Shown here: positions 1 through 7,901 of the stretch, in pieces
How positions within the stretch are numbered: position 1 is the stretch's first letter
How the letters are laid out: each line of letters starts with the position of its first letter
NCBI RefSeq assembly: GCF_020149765.1
Contig: NZ_CP083809.1
Span: 1,488,001-1,552,000 of the forward strand
Direction: 5' to 3'
Length of the DNA stretch: 64,000 bases
Origin: Pantoea agglomerans
GTDB taxonomy: Bacteria > Pseudomonadota > Gammaproteobacteria > Enterobacterales > Enterobacteriaceae
Program-made: the position numbers and the translations under genes
The notes under the pieces: model-generated
The model's database searches: none
What the model was told of the DNA's origin: nothing
The model's input: the letters and a program-made list of their open reading frames with translations, nothing else

Positions 1-31
1 AATCCCTGTTTAACCTCTCAAGGAGTGCGCT

Positions 32-1048
32 ATGCATCTCGCCCGTTTTCCCCGTCTTTCGCTGGGCCATTTTCCCACGCCGCTGGAGCCGCTGCACAAT
101 CTGACGACGCTGCTGGGCGGCCCGCAGCTCTGGATCAAGCGTGACGACAGCACCGGTCTCGCCACGGGTGGCAACAAAACGCGCAAGCTGGAGTTTCTGC
201 TGGCGCAGGCGCTGGCAGAAAAGGCGGACATCGTGATTACCCAGGGGGCGACCCAGTCTAACCACGTGCGCCAGACCATCGCCGGCGCGGCGCGTCTCGG
301 TCTGAAAGCCCACGTCTTTCTCGAACAGCGCGTCAGCGACTACGGCGAAGCCTACCAGCGCTCCGGCAACGTCCTGCTCGACAAGCTGCTGGGCGGCGAG
401 ATCATTGCCCATCTGCCCAACGGCGCAGATATGCAGCAGGCGATGGAGCAGCACGCCGCGCAGCTGCGCGAACAGGGGCATCGCCCCTTTGTGATCCCCG
501 GCGGCGGCTCGAACCCGGTCGGCGCGCTGGGCTACGTCGCCTGCGCGCAGGAGCTGCTGTGGCAGTCGGCGGAGCAGCGTCTGCGCATCGATCATGTGGT
601 GCACGCCACCGGCAGCAGCGGCACCCAGGCGGGCCTGGTGGCGGGCCTGTTCGCCAGCAACAGCGGCATTCCGGTGCTGGGCATCAGCGTGCGCGCACCG
701 AAGGAGAAGCAGGAGCAGAACGTCTGGAACCTGGCGTCGCAAACGCTTGAGCTGCTGGGCGTGACGCAGCCGCTGCCGCGCGAAGCGGTGGTCGCCAACA
801 GCGACTACGTCGGCGACGGCTACGGCCTTCCTGCGGCAGGCACGCTGGAGGCGCTGACGCTGCTGGCGCAGCATGAAGGCATCCTGCTCGATCCGGTTTA
901 CTCCGCCAAAGGCTTCGCCGGACTAATCGATCTGATCCGTCAGGGCCGCTTCCAAAAGAATGAGAACCTGGTGTTTATTCACACCGGCGGCGCGGCGGGA
1001 CTGTTTGGCTATCAGCAGCCGCTTGAGGCGAGTTTCGCTCATGGCTGA
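32..1048 (+). CDS. dcyD: D-cysteine desulfhydrase family PLP enzyme
   Basis: The 338-residue protein belongs to the ACC deaminase/D-cysteine desulfhydrase branch of fold-type II PLP enzymes (E. coli DcyD is about 328 residues). The PLP lysine is probably K49 in [17 protein letters not shown] follows at about residue 77, the phosphate-binding loop is TGSSGTQAG, and the C-terminus carries [11 protein letters not shown]. Family members turn D-cysteine into pyruvate, sulfide and ammonia. The related CuyA releases sulfite from L-cysteate, and sequence alone does not separate the two. A sulfonate-type importer downstream makes cysteate a fair alternative. An AAGGAG ribosome-binding site lies 7 bases before the ATG. 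The gene overlaps the next by 8 bases, so it opens a sulfur-acquisition operon whose true beginning may lie before the window. Confidence 0.85.
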   Translation: MHLARFPRLSLGHFPTPLEPLHNLTTLLGGPQLWIKRDDSTGLATGGNKTRKLEFLLAQALAEKADIVITQGATQSNHVRQTIAGAARLGLKAHVFLEQRVSDYGEAYQRSGNVLLDKLLGGEIIAHLPNGADMQQAMEQHAAQLREQGHRPFVIPGGGSNPVGALGYVACAQELLWQSAEQRLRIDHVVHATGSSGTQAGLVAGLFASNSGIPVLGISVRAPKEKQEQNVWNLASQTLELLGVTQPLPREAVVANSDYVGDGYGLPAAGTLEALTLLAQHEGILLDPVYSAKGFAGLIDLIRQGRFQKNENLVFIHTGGAAGLFGYQQPLEASFAHG

Positions 1049-1739
1049 GCCGTTTCTGCTCGGCGTGCTCGGCGGCATGGGGCCGCTCGCCGCCGTCGAT
1101 TTTCAGCATCAGCTGCTGCGCGCGGTGAACAGTGCCAGCGACCAGCAGCAGATACCGATGGTGGTCTGGAACGTGCCGCAGATCCCCGATCGGCAAAAGG
1201 CGCTGGCGGGCCAGGGGCCATCGCCGCTGCCGCAGCTAATTGACGGTATTGCGCGGCTGAACCGCGTCGGCGCCAGCCATATCGTGATTGCCTGTAATAC
1301 GGCGCACCACTGGTTTGACGCGCTACAGGCCGCCAGCCGCGCGCCGCTGCTGCATATCGCCGACGCGACGGCGGAGGCGGCCGCCGCGCTGGCACCCGCC
1401 TCGGTGGGGCTGATTGCGACGCAGGGCACGCTGGATGCGGGCTGGTTTCAGCGGCGCTTTGCGCAGCGCGGCATCGAAACACTGCTGCCCACGGCGGCGG
1501 AGACAGCGCACTATTTTGTGCCGGGCTGCTATGCGGTGAAGCGCGGCGATATTGCGGCGGGCGGGGCGCTGCTGGCGCGTCAGGCGCAGACGCTGCTGGA
1601 TCGCGGCGCGGAGCGGCTGGTGCTGGCCTGTACCGAAGTGCCGCTGGCGCTGCGCGCCATCGGCTGGCAGCCGCCGCGCGCGGCGATCGATCCGGCAGAG
1701 GCGATGGCGGCGGTGTGCGCTCGCCTGTGGCAGCAGTAA
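1041..1739 (+). CDS. Aspartate/glutamate racemase family protein
   Basis: The 232-residue protein has the Asp/Glu racemase fold. It opens with [14 protein letters not shown] and has two catalytic-type cysteines, C85 in ACNTAHHW and C197 in ACTEVPLA, which is the two-cysteine PLP-independent racemase arrangement. The ATG at 1041 lies inside the end of the desulfhydrase gene and gives the normal N-terminus. A longer frame from 960 would add about 27 residues unlike the family. Next to a D-amino-acid-type lyase, it probably interconverts the enantiomers of the imported amino acid (cysteine, cysteate or a relative), but the substrate is inferred from context only. Confidence 0.8.
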   Translation: MAEPFLLGVLGGMGPLAAVDFQHQLLRAVNSASDQQQIPMVVWNVPQIPDRQKALAGQGPSPLPQLIDGIARLNRVGASHIVIACNTAHHWFDALQAASRAPLLHIADATAEAAAALAPASVGLIATQGTLDAGWFQRRFAQRGIETLLPTAAETAHYFVPGCYAVKRGDIAAGGALLARQAQTLLDRGAERLVLACTEVPLALRAIGWQPPRAAIDPAEAMAAVCARLWQQ

Positions 1740-1787
1740 CAACGCGCTATTTAATTACAACATACTTTAATCGGTTACGCGTTCTGC

Positions 1788-1807
1788 GCGTGCGGCGGCA
1801 CGCTTTT
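1788..1807 (+). terminator. Possible weak terminator or attenuator hairpin
   Basis: GCGTGC and GCACGC form a perfect 6-bp GC stem around a 4-base loop and are followed by four T. It lies in the 101-bp gap between the racemase and the binding-protein gene. It could lower read-through or separate transcripts. The T run is short, so this is tentative. Confidence 0.3.
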
Positions 1808-1840
1808 GCCTGTCGTCAGGACTTCCACAAGGATAATGCT

Positions 1841-2845
1841 ATGAAAAAGCAGTTGGGATTTTTACTCGCTGCCAGCCTGGTCAGCGCTTTCAGCTACGGT
1901 GCCACGCCGGATGAAGTGCGTATCGCCTACAGCGGCGGCTCGCAGGTCATCATGCTGGCGAAAGCGGACGGCTCGCTGGATAAAGCCTTCGGCACCAAAG
2001 TGAACTGGGTGCAGTTCGCTTCGGGTGCGGATGCGCTGAATTACTTCGCCAGCAACGCTATCGATATCGCCAACTTCGGCTCCAGCCCGGCAACGGCGGG
2101 TCTGGTGCGCAAGCTGCCGATTGAGATCGTCGGCGTTTCTGGCGTAATCGCCAGCTACGAGCGGCTAATTGGCAAAGAGGGCATTAAGGATCTGCGCGAT
2201 CTGGAAGGCAAGCGCGTTGGCTATCCGCCGAACTCCACCTCGCAGTACGCACTGGACGCGGCGATCAAAGTGCATCACCTGGACCGCAGCAAAATTACGC
2301 TACTGCCGCTGCGCCCGGCAGAGATGGTCGCCGCGTGGAAGCGCGGCGATATTGACGCGGGCTACGTCTGGGCGCCATTCGCCCAGCAGCTGGAGGCGGC
2401 GGGCGGCCATCAGGTGTTCGCCACCAAAGATCTGCAGAAAGATGGCTACCTGATCTACAACAACTATGCGGTGCGTAAAGCCTTCGCCGAGCAGTATCCG
2501 CAAATCGTCAGCGCCTTCCTGCGCGTGCATCAGCAAAAGGTGGAGGCGTTCCGTCAACACCCTGAGCAAGCCGCGGCGACGGTAGCGAAAGAGGTTGGCG
2601 CGCCGGTGACGACCGCCACCAATACCCTTTCCGGGCTGGAGTATCCGTCGATTCAGGACCAGGCGACGGCGGCCTGGCTGGGCGACGGCAACCATGCGGA
2701 CGCCAGCGGGATTGGCCAGGCGCTGAGCAAGACCGCCAGCTTCCTCGCTGAAACCGGTGAAGTGCGCAAGCGGGATATTCCGGCGCACTGGGATGCGGCT
2801 ATCAATCCGCGCTTTCTGCAGCAAGCTGCACACGCCGCGCCATGA
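1841..2845 (+). CDS. TauA/SsuA-like ABC transporter periplasmic binding protein
   Basis: The 334-residue secreted protein has a signal peptide (MKKQ, then a hydrophobic stretch, likely cut near residue 21 after SYGA). The mature chain is of the taurine/nitrate/aliphatic-sulfonate binding type, with VRIAYSGG at the start and NFGSSPATAG near residue 85. AEMVAAWKRGDIDAGYVWAP is the TauA-type ligand-lobe motif. The ATG at 1841 is preferred over an upstream in-frame start because the signal peptide begins there and AAGGATAA precedes it. It delivers a small sulfonate-like or thiol-type ligand to the permease and ATPase encoded next. It overlaps the permease gene by 4 bases. The taurine-like family is clear, but the ligand is not. 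Confidence 0.85.
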   Translation: MKKQLGFLLAASLVSAFSYGATPDEVRIAYSGGSQVIMLAKADGSLDKAFGTKVNWVQFASGADALNYFASNAIDIANFGSSPATAGLVRKLPIEIVGVSGVIASYERLIGKEGIKDLRDLEGKRVGYPPNSTSQYALDAAIKVHHLDRSKITLLPLRPAEMVAAWKRGDIDAGYVWAPFAQQLEAAGGHQVFATKDLQKDGYLIYNNYAVRKAFAEQYPQIVSAFLRVHQQKVEAFRQHPEQAAATVAKEVGAPVTTATNTLSGLEYPSIQDQATAAWLGDGNHADASGIGQALSKTASFLAETGEVRKRDIPAHWDAAINPRFLQQAAHAAP

Positions 2846-3615
2846 AGCTGCGTACAAAAATCAGCATCAGCGTCATCTCGGTGACGCTGTTTTTTCTGCT
2901 GTGGCAAACGGCGGCTGAGCGACAGTGGGTCGATCCGCTGCTGCTGCCGTCGCTGACCGATATTGGCCTGACGGCGCAGGAGCTGGTCAGCGACGGCTAT
3001 CGTCAGGTGCCACTGTGGCAGAACATCGTCGTCAGCCTGGCGCGTTCGCTCGGCGCGTTCGCCTGCGCGATTGTTATCGGCGTGCCGCTGGGTTTGCTGA
3101 TGGGCATGTCGGAGCCGCTGGCGGCAGCGCTTAACCCCTTTGTGCAGTTCCTGCGTCCGCTGCCGAAAATCGCCCTAATCCCGCTGGCAGTGGTATGGCT
3201 CGGCATCGGCGAGGCCTCTAAATTCTTTCTGATCTTTATCGCTACCTTTCTCAGCGTGGTGGTTGGCGCACAGGCGGCGGTAGAGCGGCTGGCGCGCGCG
3301 CGCATACGCGTGGCGCAGACGCTGGGCGCATCCCCGCGCCAGATCTTTCTGCGCGTGGTATTGCCGGATACGCTGCCCGATCTTTTCACTACCGTCCGGC
3401 TGTCGGTGGGCATTGGCTGGACCTCGCTGATAGCCGCCGAAATGGTGGCGGCCAACTCCGGCCTCGGCTGGATGGTGATGAATGCCAGCGCTTATCTACG
3501 CACCGATATCGTAATGCTTGGCATATTGCTGCTCGGCGGCATCGGCTATCTGCTCGACCTGCTGCTGCTGGGCCTGCAGCGCTGGTTGGTGCCCTGGGCC
3601 GGGAGAGACGCATGA
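2842..3615 (+). CDS. TauC/SsuC-like ABC transporter permease
   Basis: The 257-residue integral inner-membrane protein has about six helices. The BPD_transp_1 coupling motif sits at about residues 160-180 (QTLGASPRQIFLRVVLP), where it docks the ATPase. Length and motif fit the TauC/SsuC group. The first residues (MKLRTKISISVISVTLFFLLW) lead straight into helix 1. Start and stop overlap both neighbours by 4 bases, which points to translational coupling and fixed stoichiometry. Confidence 0.87.
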   Translation: MKLRTKISISVISVTLFFLLWQTAAERQWVDPLLLPSLTDIGLTAQELVSDGYRQVPLWQNIVVSLARSLGAFACAIVIGVPLGLLMGMSEPLAAALNPFVQFLRPLPKIALIPLAVVWLGIGEASKFFLIFIATFLSVVVGAQAAVERLARARIRVAQTLGASPRQIFLRVVLPDTLPDLFTTVRLSVGIGWTSLIAAEMVAANSGLGWMVMNASAYLRTDIVMLGILLLGGIGYLLDLLLLGLQRWLVPWAGRDA

Positions 3616-4400
3616 GCGACCCTGTTTCACTGCAGCAGGTCACGCTGCGCTTCGGCGCGCTGACGGTGCTGGAAGATATCGATCTCAGCCTGAAAAAAGG
3701 GGAATTTGTGGTGCTGCTCGGCCCCTCTGGCTGCGGCAAGTCCACGATTCTCAACCTGCTGGCGGGCTTTGCCCGGCCGCAGCAGGGGCGCGTGCTGTGC
3801 GGCGGCGAGCCGGTGCGGCAGCCGCATCCGTCACGCGGCATGATCTTTCAGCAGCCGAATCTCTTTCCCTGGCTTAGCGTGCTGGAGAACGTCACCTTTG
3901 GGCCGCGCCTGCGCAAGCACAACCGGGCAGAAGTCGAGGCGCGCGCGCGCGAATGGCTGAAGCGCGTCGGGCTGGCGGGCTTTGAGGATCATGCGCCCTG
4001 GCAGCTTTCCGGCGGCATGAAGCAGCGCGTGGCGCTGGCGCGCGCCTGGCTGCCTGGTCCTGAGGTGCTGTTGCTGGACGAGCCGTTTGGCGCGCTCGAC
4101 GCGCAGACCCGCCTGATGATGCAGGAGCTGCTGCGCGAGTCCTGGCTCGCTACCCAGACTACGCTGCTGTTTGTCACCCACGATGTCGAGGAGGCGCTGT
4201 TTCTCGCCGACCGCATTCTGGTGATGTCGGCGCGGCCGGGCCGCATCGTAGAAGAAATTAGGTTGCCGTTCGGCCGCCAGCGCGATATCGAGACCCTGGC
4301 GAGCGAGCCGCACTACGGCGACATCAAACACCATGTATTACAGCGCGTGCGTCAGGAGGCGAAACGCCATCTGACGCCCTTCACTAAGGAGGAAAAATGA
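3612..4400 (+). CDS. TauB/SsuB-like ABC transporter ATPase
   Basis: The 262-residue cytoplasmic ATPase has a Walker A motif GPSGCGKST at about residue 37, a Q-loop in IFQQPNLFPW, the signature LSGGMKQRVALARAW, a Walker B motif VLLLDEPFGALD and the switch histidine in FVTHDVEEAL. It is complete. It powers the importer formed with the two preceding gene products, and its 4-base overlaps with both neighbours indicate one transcript. Confidence 0.88.
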   Translation: MSDPVSLQQVTLRFGALTVLEDIDLSLKKGEFVVLLGPSGCGKSTILNLLAGFARPQQGRVLCGGEPVRQPHPSRGMIFQQPNLFPWLSVLENVTFGPRLRKHNRAEVEARAREWLKRVGLAGFEDHAPWQLSGGMKQRVALARAWLPGPEVLLLDEPFGALDAQTRLMMQELLRESWLATQTTLLFVTHDVEEALFLADRILVMSARPGRIVEEIRLPFGRQRDIETLASEPHYGDIKHHVLQRVRQEAKRHLTPFTKEEK

Positions 4401-5608
4401 CCCTGAACAGGCTCCAACAGCGGCTGGAAAACAGCCTTGAACAGTATGGTGCGCGCTATGTCGAGGTGTCGAAAGCGATCTTCAGCCAGCCAGAAACCGG
4501 CAACAATGAATACTTTGCCAGCCAGCAGCTCACGCAGCTGCTGGAGGCGCAGGGCTTTAGGGTGACGCGCAACGTGGCCGGACACGAGACCGCCTTCTAC
4601 GCCGTGAAAGATAGCGATAAACCCGGCGCGACGGTGGCCTTTATCGCCGAGTATGACGCGCTGATCGGCATCGGTCACGCCTGCGGCCATAACCTGATCG
4701 GCGTGACCAGCGTCGCGGCGGCGATTGCGCTGGGCGAGACGCTGCCGCAGACCGGTGGTCGCGTGGTGGTGCTGGGCACCCCTGCGGAAGAGGGCGGCCT
4801 CGCCGGGCCGGGCGGCCCCAGAGGCAACGTCAAAAAACGTTTTGTCGAGGCGGGACTGCTTGACGGCGTCGATGCGGCGCTGATGGCGCATCCAGCGGGA
4901 AAAACGCGCCTTACCGAAGCGACGCTGGCGAATAATCACCTCTATTTTCACTTTTACGGCAGGCCGTCGCACGCCGCGGGCGCGCCGCACAAAGGCATTA
5001 ACGCGCTCGACGCGCTGGTGCTGCTCTACAACGGCATCAGCGTGCTGCGCCAGCAGCTGCCGGACGGCGTGCGCGTGCACGGCATTATTACCAACGGTGG
5101 TCAGGCGCCGAACGTCATTCCTGAGTATGCCGCGGCGCACTACTATATTCGTGCCGACAGCCGCGAACAGGTTGAAGCACTTGAGCCGCGCCTGCGCGCC
5201 ATCGCGGAGGGCGTGGCGCTGGCGACCGGCGCGCGAGTCGAGATTGACCACCAGGTCGGCCCGCGCGACTTCAGGCTTAATCCGGCGCTGGATGCGCTGC
5301 TGCTGGAGGAGCTAACGGCGGCGGGCGAGCAGGTCGATCGCTCGCCGCAGACCAGCAAAGTCTCGACCGACGCGGGCGACATCAGCCACGCGGTGCCGAC
5401 AGCGCACCCCTGGCTGAAAATCGGCCCTGACGATCTGATTTTTCACACCGTGCCTTTCCGCGAGGCGGCCAATTCCGAACGGGGCTATCAGGCGCTGATC
5501 GTCGGCGCGCGGGTGCTGGCGCGCACCGGGCTGCGTCTGCTGACCGATGCCGACGCGCTTGAGCGCATCAAATCTGATTTTACGACGCAACAGAGGAGAG
5601 GATCGTGA
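4397..5608 (+). CDS. M20 family metallo-amidohydrolase
   Basis: The 403-residue hydrolase belongs to the M20/AbgB-type amidohydrolases that cut N-acyl or aminobenzoyl-amino acids. The metal-site motif GHACGHN occurs near residue 97 and EEGG near residue 133, and the dimerisation-domain motif RPSHAAGAPHKGINALD near residue 190. STDAGDISH lies near residue 328. The protein has no signal peptide. In this operon it probably frees an amino acid, such as a cysteine derivative, from an N-acylated or conjugated substrate after import. That substrate is inferred from neighbours only. It overlaps the ATPase and monooxygenase genes by 4 bases each. Confidence 0.82.
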   Translation: MTLNRLQQRLENSLEQYGARYVEVSKAIFSQPETGNNEYFASQQLTQLLEAQGFRVTRNVAGHETAFYAVKDSDKPGATVAFIAEYDALIGIGHACGHNLIGVTSVAAAIALGETLPQTGGRVVVLGTPAEEGGLAGPGGPRGNVKKRFVEAGLLDGVDAALMAHPAGKTRLTEATLANNHLYFHFYGRPSHAAGAPHKGINALDALVLLYNGISVLRQQLPDGVRVHGIITNGGQAPNVIPEYAAAHYYIRADSREQVEALEPRLRAIAEGVALATGARVEIDHQVGPRDFRLNPALDALLLEELTAAGEQVDRSPQTSKVSTDAGDISHAVPTAHPWLKIGPDDLIFHTVPFREAANSERGYQALIVGARVLARTGLRLLTDADALERIKSDFTTQQRRGS

Positions 5609-6903
5609 CGCAACCCTATCGCAGAAAACTTAAAACGCTGGTCGGCGCGGCCAGCGTGATCGCGGCGGGCAACGACAGCGCGCCAGATACCGGCATCAGG
5701 CGCGCTATCTCGCTGGCGAAGATAGCCGAACGCGAGAAAATAACCGGCCTGTTCACCGCTGACCTGTTACAGGCCGATCCCGCCGGGCTGGCGGGGACGA
5801 CCGGCAGTCAGGATCCGCTGATCGCGCTGGCGGCGCTGAGCCAGGCGACGTCGCATATCGGCCTGATCGCTACCGTCAGCACCAGCTGGCTGCATCCCTA
5901 TCACCTGGCGCGTCAAATCGGCACGCTCGACCACCTCAGCGGCGGACGCGCGGGCTGGAACGCGGTGACCTCGTCCGTGGGCGAAGAGAACTTCGGCGAA
6001 GGTGCGCTGCCGCCGCCGGAAGTGCGCTATGCCCGCGCCAGCGAATTCATCGAGGTCATTAATGCGCTGTTCGACGCCAACCAGCCCTATGCGGTGCAGC
6101 GTACCGCCAGCGGCGGAATCAGCATCGATCCCGCAAAGCTGCACGCAATTAACTATCGCGGCGACTATTTTCAGGTTGCCGGGCCGCTCAATGTGCCGCC
6201 GCCGCCGCAGCGTCGCCCGGTGCAGTTTCAGGCCGGGCAGTCAGAGGCGGGCGTCTCGCTCGGCGCGCGCTTTGCCGAGGTGATTTACACCTCGCAGCCG
6301 ACCTTCGAGGCGGCGCAGGCGTTTGTTGCCGACGTGCAGCAGCGTGCGCGGCGCGTTGGTCGCGAACAGAACCTGCCGCTGATCATGAACTCCTTCCATG
6401 CCATCATTGGCGATAGCGACGCTGACGTGGCGCGCCGCCTGCGCGAGAAGCACGAGCGTATTAATTATGAACAGGGCAGGCTGCGCGTGGCCGATATGCT
6501 CGGCGGCGAGATCGATCTGCGCGATCTGCCACTCGATCGGCCGTTGCCTGCTGCGCTGATCCCGGCGCTGGCGCAGGTGCACCGACGTCAGGGGCGTGCC
6601 GCGATCTTCCGCAGCTTTGCGCTGGAAGGTCTGACGCTGCGTGAACTGATTATTAAGGCGGAAGAGACCGGTCACTGGTTTACCGCAGGCATCCCAAAGG
6701 TTCTGGCCGATGCGATTGAGCAGCGTTATCGCGCGGGCGTGCTGGATGTGATTTCTCTGCACGGGCTTGGGCAGCCGGATCAACAGGATTTGCTGCTGAA
6801 CGGGCTGCTGCCGGAGCTGCGCAGACGCAATTTGCTGGACAGTGACTATGTGGGGGATGATTTCCGATCCAGTCTGGAACTGGCACCGCTATCGCAGGGA
6901 TGA
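5605..6903 (+). CDS. FMN-dependent NtaA/SnaA/DszA-type monooxygenase
   Basis: The 432-residue protein belongs to the class of flavin-dependent two-component monooxygenases that take FMNH2 from a separate reductase (NtaA, SnaA, DszA, SoxA). Visible family features are SHIGLIATVSTSWLHPYHLAR near residue 90, HLSGGRAGWNAVTS near residue 110 and a C-terminal half typical of the group. It starts with GTG at 5605, inside the end of the amidohydrolase gene, behind AGAGGAG. Such enzymes oxidise C-S or C-N bonds. With a TauABC-like importer and a desulfhydrase it probably opens an organosulfur compound. No flavin reductase gene is present in this operon. Confidence 0.83.
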   Translation: MTQPYRRKLKTLVGAASVIAAGNDSAPDTGIRRAISLAKIAEREKITGLFTADLLQADPAGLAGTTGSQDPLIALAALSQATSHIGLIATVSTSWLHPYHLARQIGTLDHLSGGRAGWNAVTSSVGEENFGEGALPPPEVRYARASEFIEVINALFDANQPYAVQRTASGGISIDPAKLHAINYRGDYFQVAGPLNVPPPPQRRPVQFQAGQSEAGVSLGARFAEVIYTSQPTFEAAQAFVADVQQRARRVGREQNLPLIMNSFHAIIGDSDADVARRLREKHERINYEQGRLRVADMLGGEIDLRDLPLDRPLPAALIPALAQVHRRQGRAAIFRSFALEGLTLRELIIKAEETGHWFTAGIPKVLADAIEQRYRAGVLDVISLHGLGQPDQQDLLLNGLLPELRRRNLLDSDYVGDDFRSSLELAPLSQG

Positions 6904-7097
6904 ATTTATTGCTGCACATATTCCCGTTGTTCATCTGGACAGCGGGATATTTTCTTTTAACTACCTGATTCTGCGGCACGGATCAAAAAGCCGTGGTGCG
7001 TTGCAGCCCCTAAGCCGAAACCTTGCACGCCTTCTCTGCGTTTCCCTTTCAGGCAGGTGACCCTGCCATCACGCCGCTACATACTCCTGTTTATCGC

Positions 7098-7127
7098 TTT
7101 ACATCTATATAGGTCTAAGACTATATT
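7098..7127 (+). promoter_or_regulatory. Toxin-antitoxin promoter with overlapping palindrome
   Basis: A -35 TTTACA (7098-7103) and -10 TATATT (7122-7127) stand 18 bases apart. Between them is an almost perfect palindrome at 7107-7126, ATATAGGTCT-A-AGACTATAT with one unpaired base. This is the layout expected for an autoregulatory site bound by the HigA-type antitoxin. It lies directly before the AGGAGG of the toxin gene. The rest of 6904-7097 holds nothing I can identify. Confidence 0.6.
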
Positions 7128-7140
7128 ATCAGGAGGAAAT

Positions 7141-7494
7141 GTGTGGGCTATAAAAACCACGGTCAGATTCGATCGCTGGTTTACACAGCTGTGCGATAGC
7201 GACCGGGCCAGCGTACTGGCTGCGATGATCGCCCTTCAGGAGAGAGGGCCGGGGTTGCCCAGACCCTATGCTGATACGCTTAAAGGTTCGCGCTACATCA
7301 ATATGAAAGAGTTGCGCATTCAGTGTCGAGGTCATCCCATTCGGGCATTTTTTGCCTTTGACCCCGACCGTACGGGAGTTTTGCTTTGTGCCGGTCACAA
7401 AGCTGGCAATGAAAAACGATTTTACGCTGAAATGATCCCAGCAGCCGACCGGGAGTTTACCGGGTGGCTTAAGGGGTTAAGAGAAAAGGAGTAA
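7141..7494 (+). CDS. HigB/RelE-superfamily toxin of a type II TA pair
   Basis: The 117-residue protein is of the phage-derived Gp49-like/HigB group within the RelE superfamily. Typical features are a compact basic fold, LPRPYADTLKGSRYINMKELRI and RAFFAFDPDRTGVLLCAGHKAG, the last being the conserved strand pair of HigB-type mRNA interferases. The toxin-first gene order also fits. I place the start at GTG 7141, 4 bases after AGGAGG. An ATG at 7139 is closed by a stop after four codons, and a longer frame from 7057 would start before the palindromic promoter. The predicted role is ribosome-dependent mRNA cleavage when free of its antitoxin. Confidence 0.78.
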   Translation: MWAIKTTVRFDRWFTQLCDSDRASVLAAMIALQERGPGLPRPYADTLKGSRYINMKELRIQCRGHPIRAFFAFDPDRTGVLLCAGHKAGNEKRFYAEMIPAADREFTGWLKGLREKE

Positions 7495-7498
7495 CGCG

Positions 7499-7801
7499 AT
7501 GGGCAGAACGCTTGAACAGCTTATTGCAGATGAAAAACCCGAGGTGGCTGCTGAAGCAGAGCGCTCGGCCGCTGAGATTCTGCTGAATATTCATCTGGCT
7601 GAACTGCGCGAAAAGGTGCAGAAAACCCAGGTTGAGATGGCGCAGACGCTGGGCATCAGGCAGCCCACCGTGGCAGGCATGGAAAAACCGGGACGCGATC
7701 TGCGCCTCTCTACGCTGAAGCGCTATGTGGAGGCGGCAGGCGGCAAACTGCATCTCGATATTGAGCTGCCGGATGGCACGCACTATGGGTTTCAGGTATA
7801 G
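7499..7801 (+). CDS. HigA-like XRE-family antitoxin
   Basis: The 100-residue protein has a C-terminal helix-turn-helix of the XRE type (residues about 43-80: QVEMAQTLGIRQPTVAGMEK) and an acidic N-terminal half (EKPEVAAEAERSA) suited to wrapping the toxin. It begins 4 bases after the toxin stop behind AAAGGAG. It is expected to neutralise the toxin and, with it, repress the promoter at 7098-7127. The GMEKPGRDLRLSTLKRYVEA segment is the usual recognition helix and its follow-on. Confidence 0.78.
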   Translation: MGRTLEQLIADEKPEVAAEAERSAAEILLNIHLAELREKVQKTQVEMAQTLGIRQPTVAGMEKPGRDLRLSTLKRYVEAAGGKLHLDIELPDGTHYGFQV

Positions 7802-7901
7802 GCTAGGCGAGGGATGACCGGCGCGCAGTGTGTTATAGCGGCTGCGCACCTCAGCGACCAGGCGGTAAACCGCAGGCTCTGTTTCTCGCCTGACGGCTGG
7901 G

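Noticed and set aside
7057..7140. Longer toxin with 28 extra N-terminal residues
   Set aside because: The extension would start before the palindromic promoter and lacks a ribosome-binding site, while AGGAGG stands before GTG 7141.
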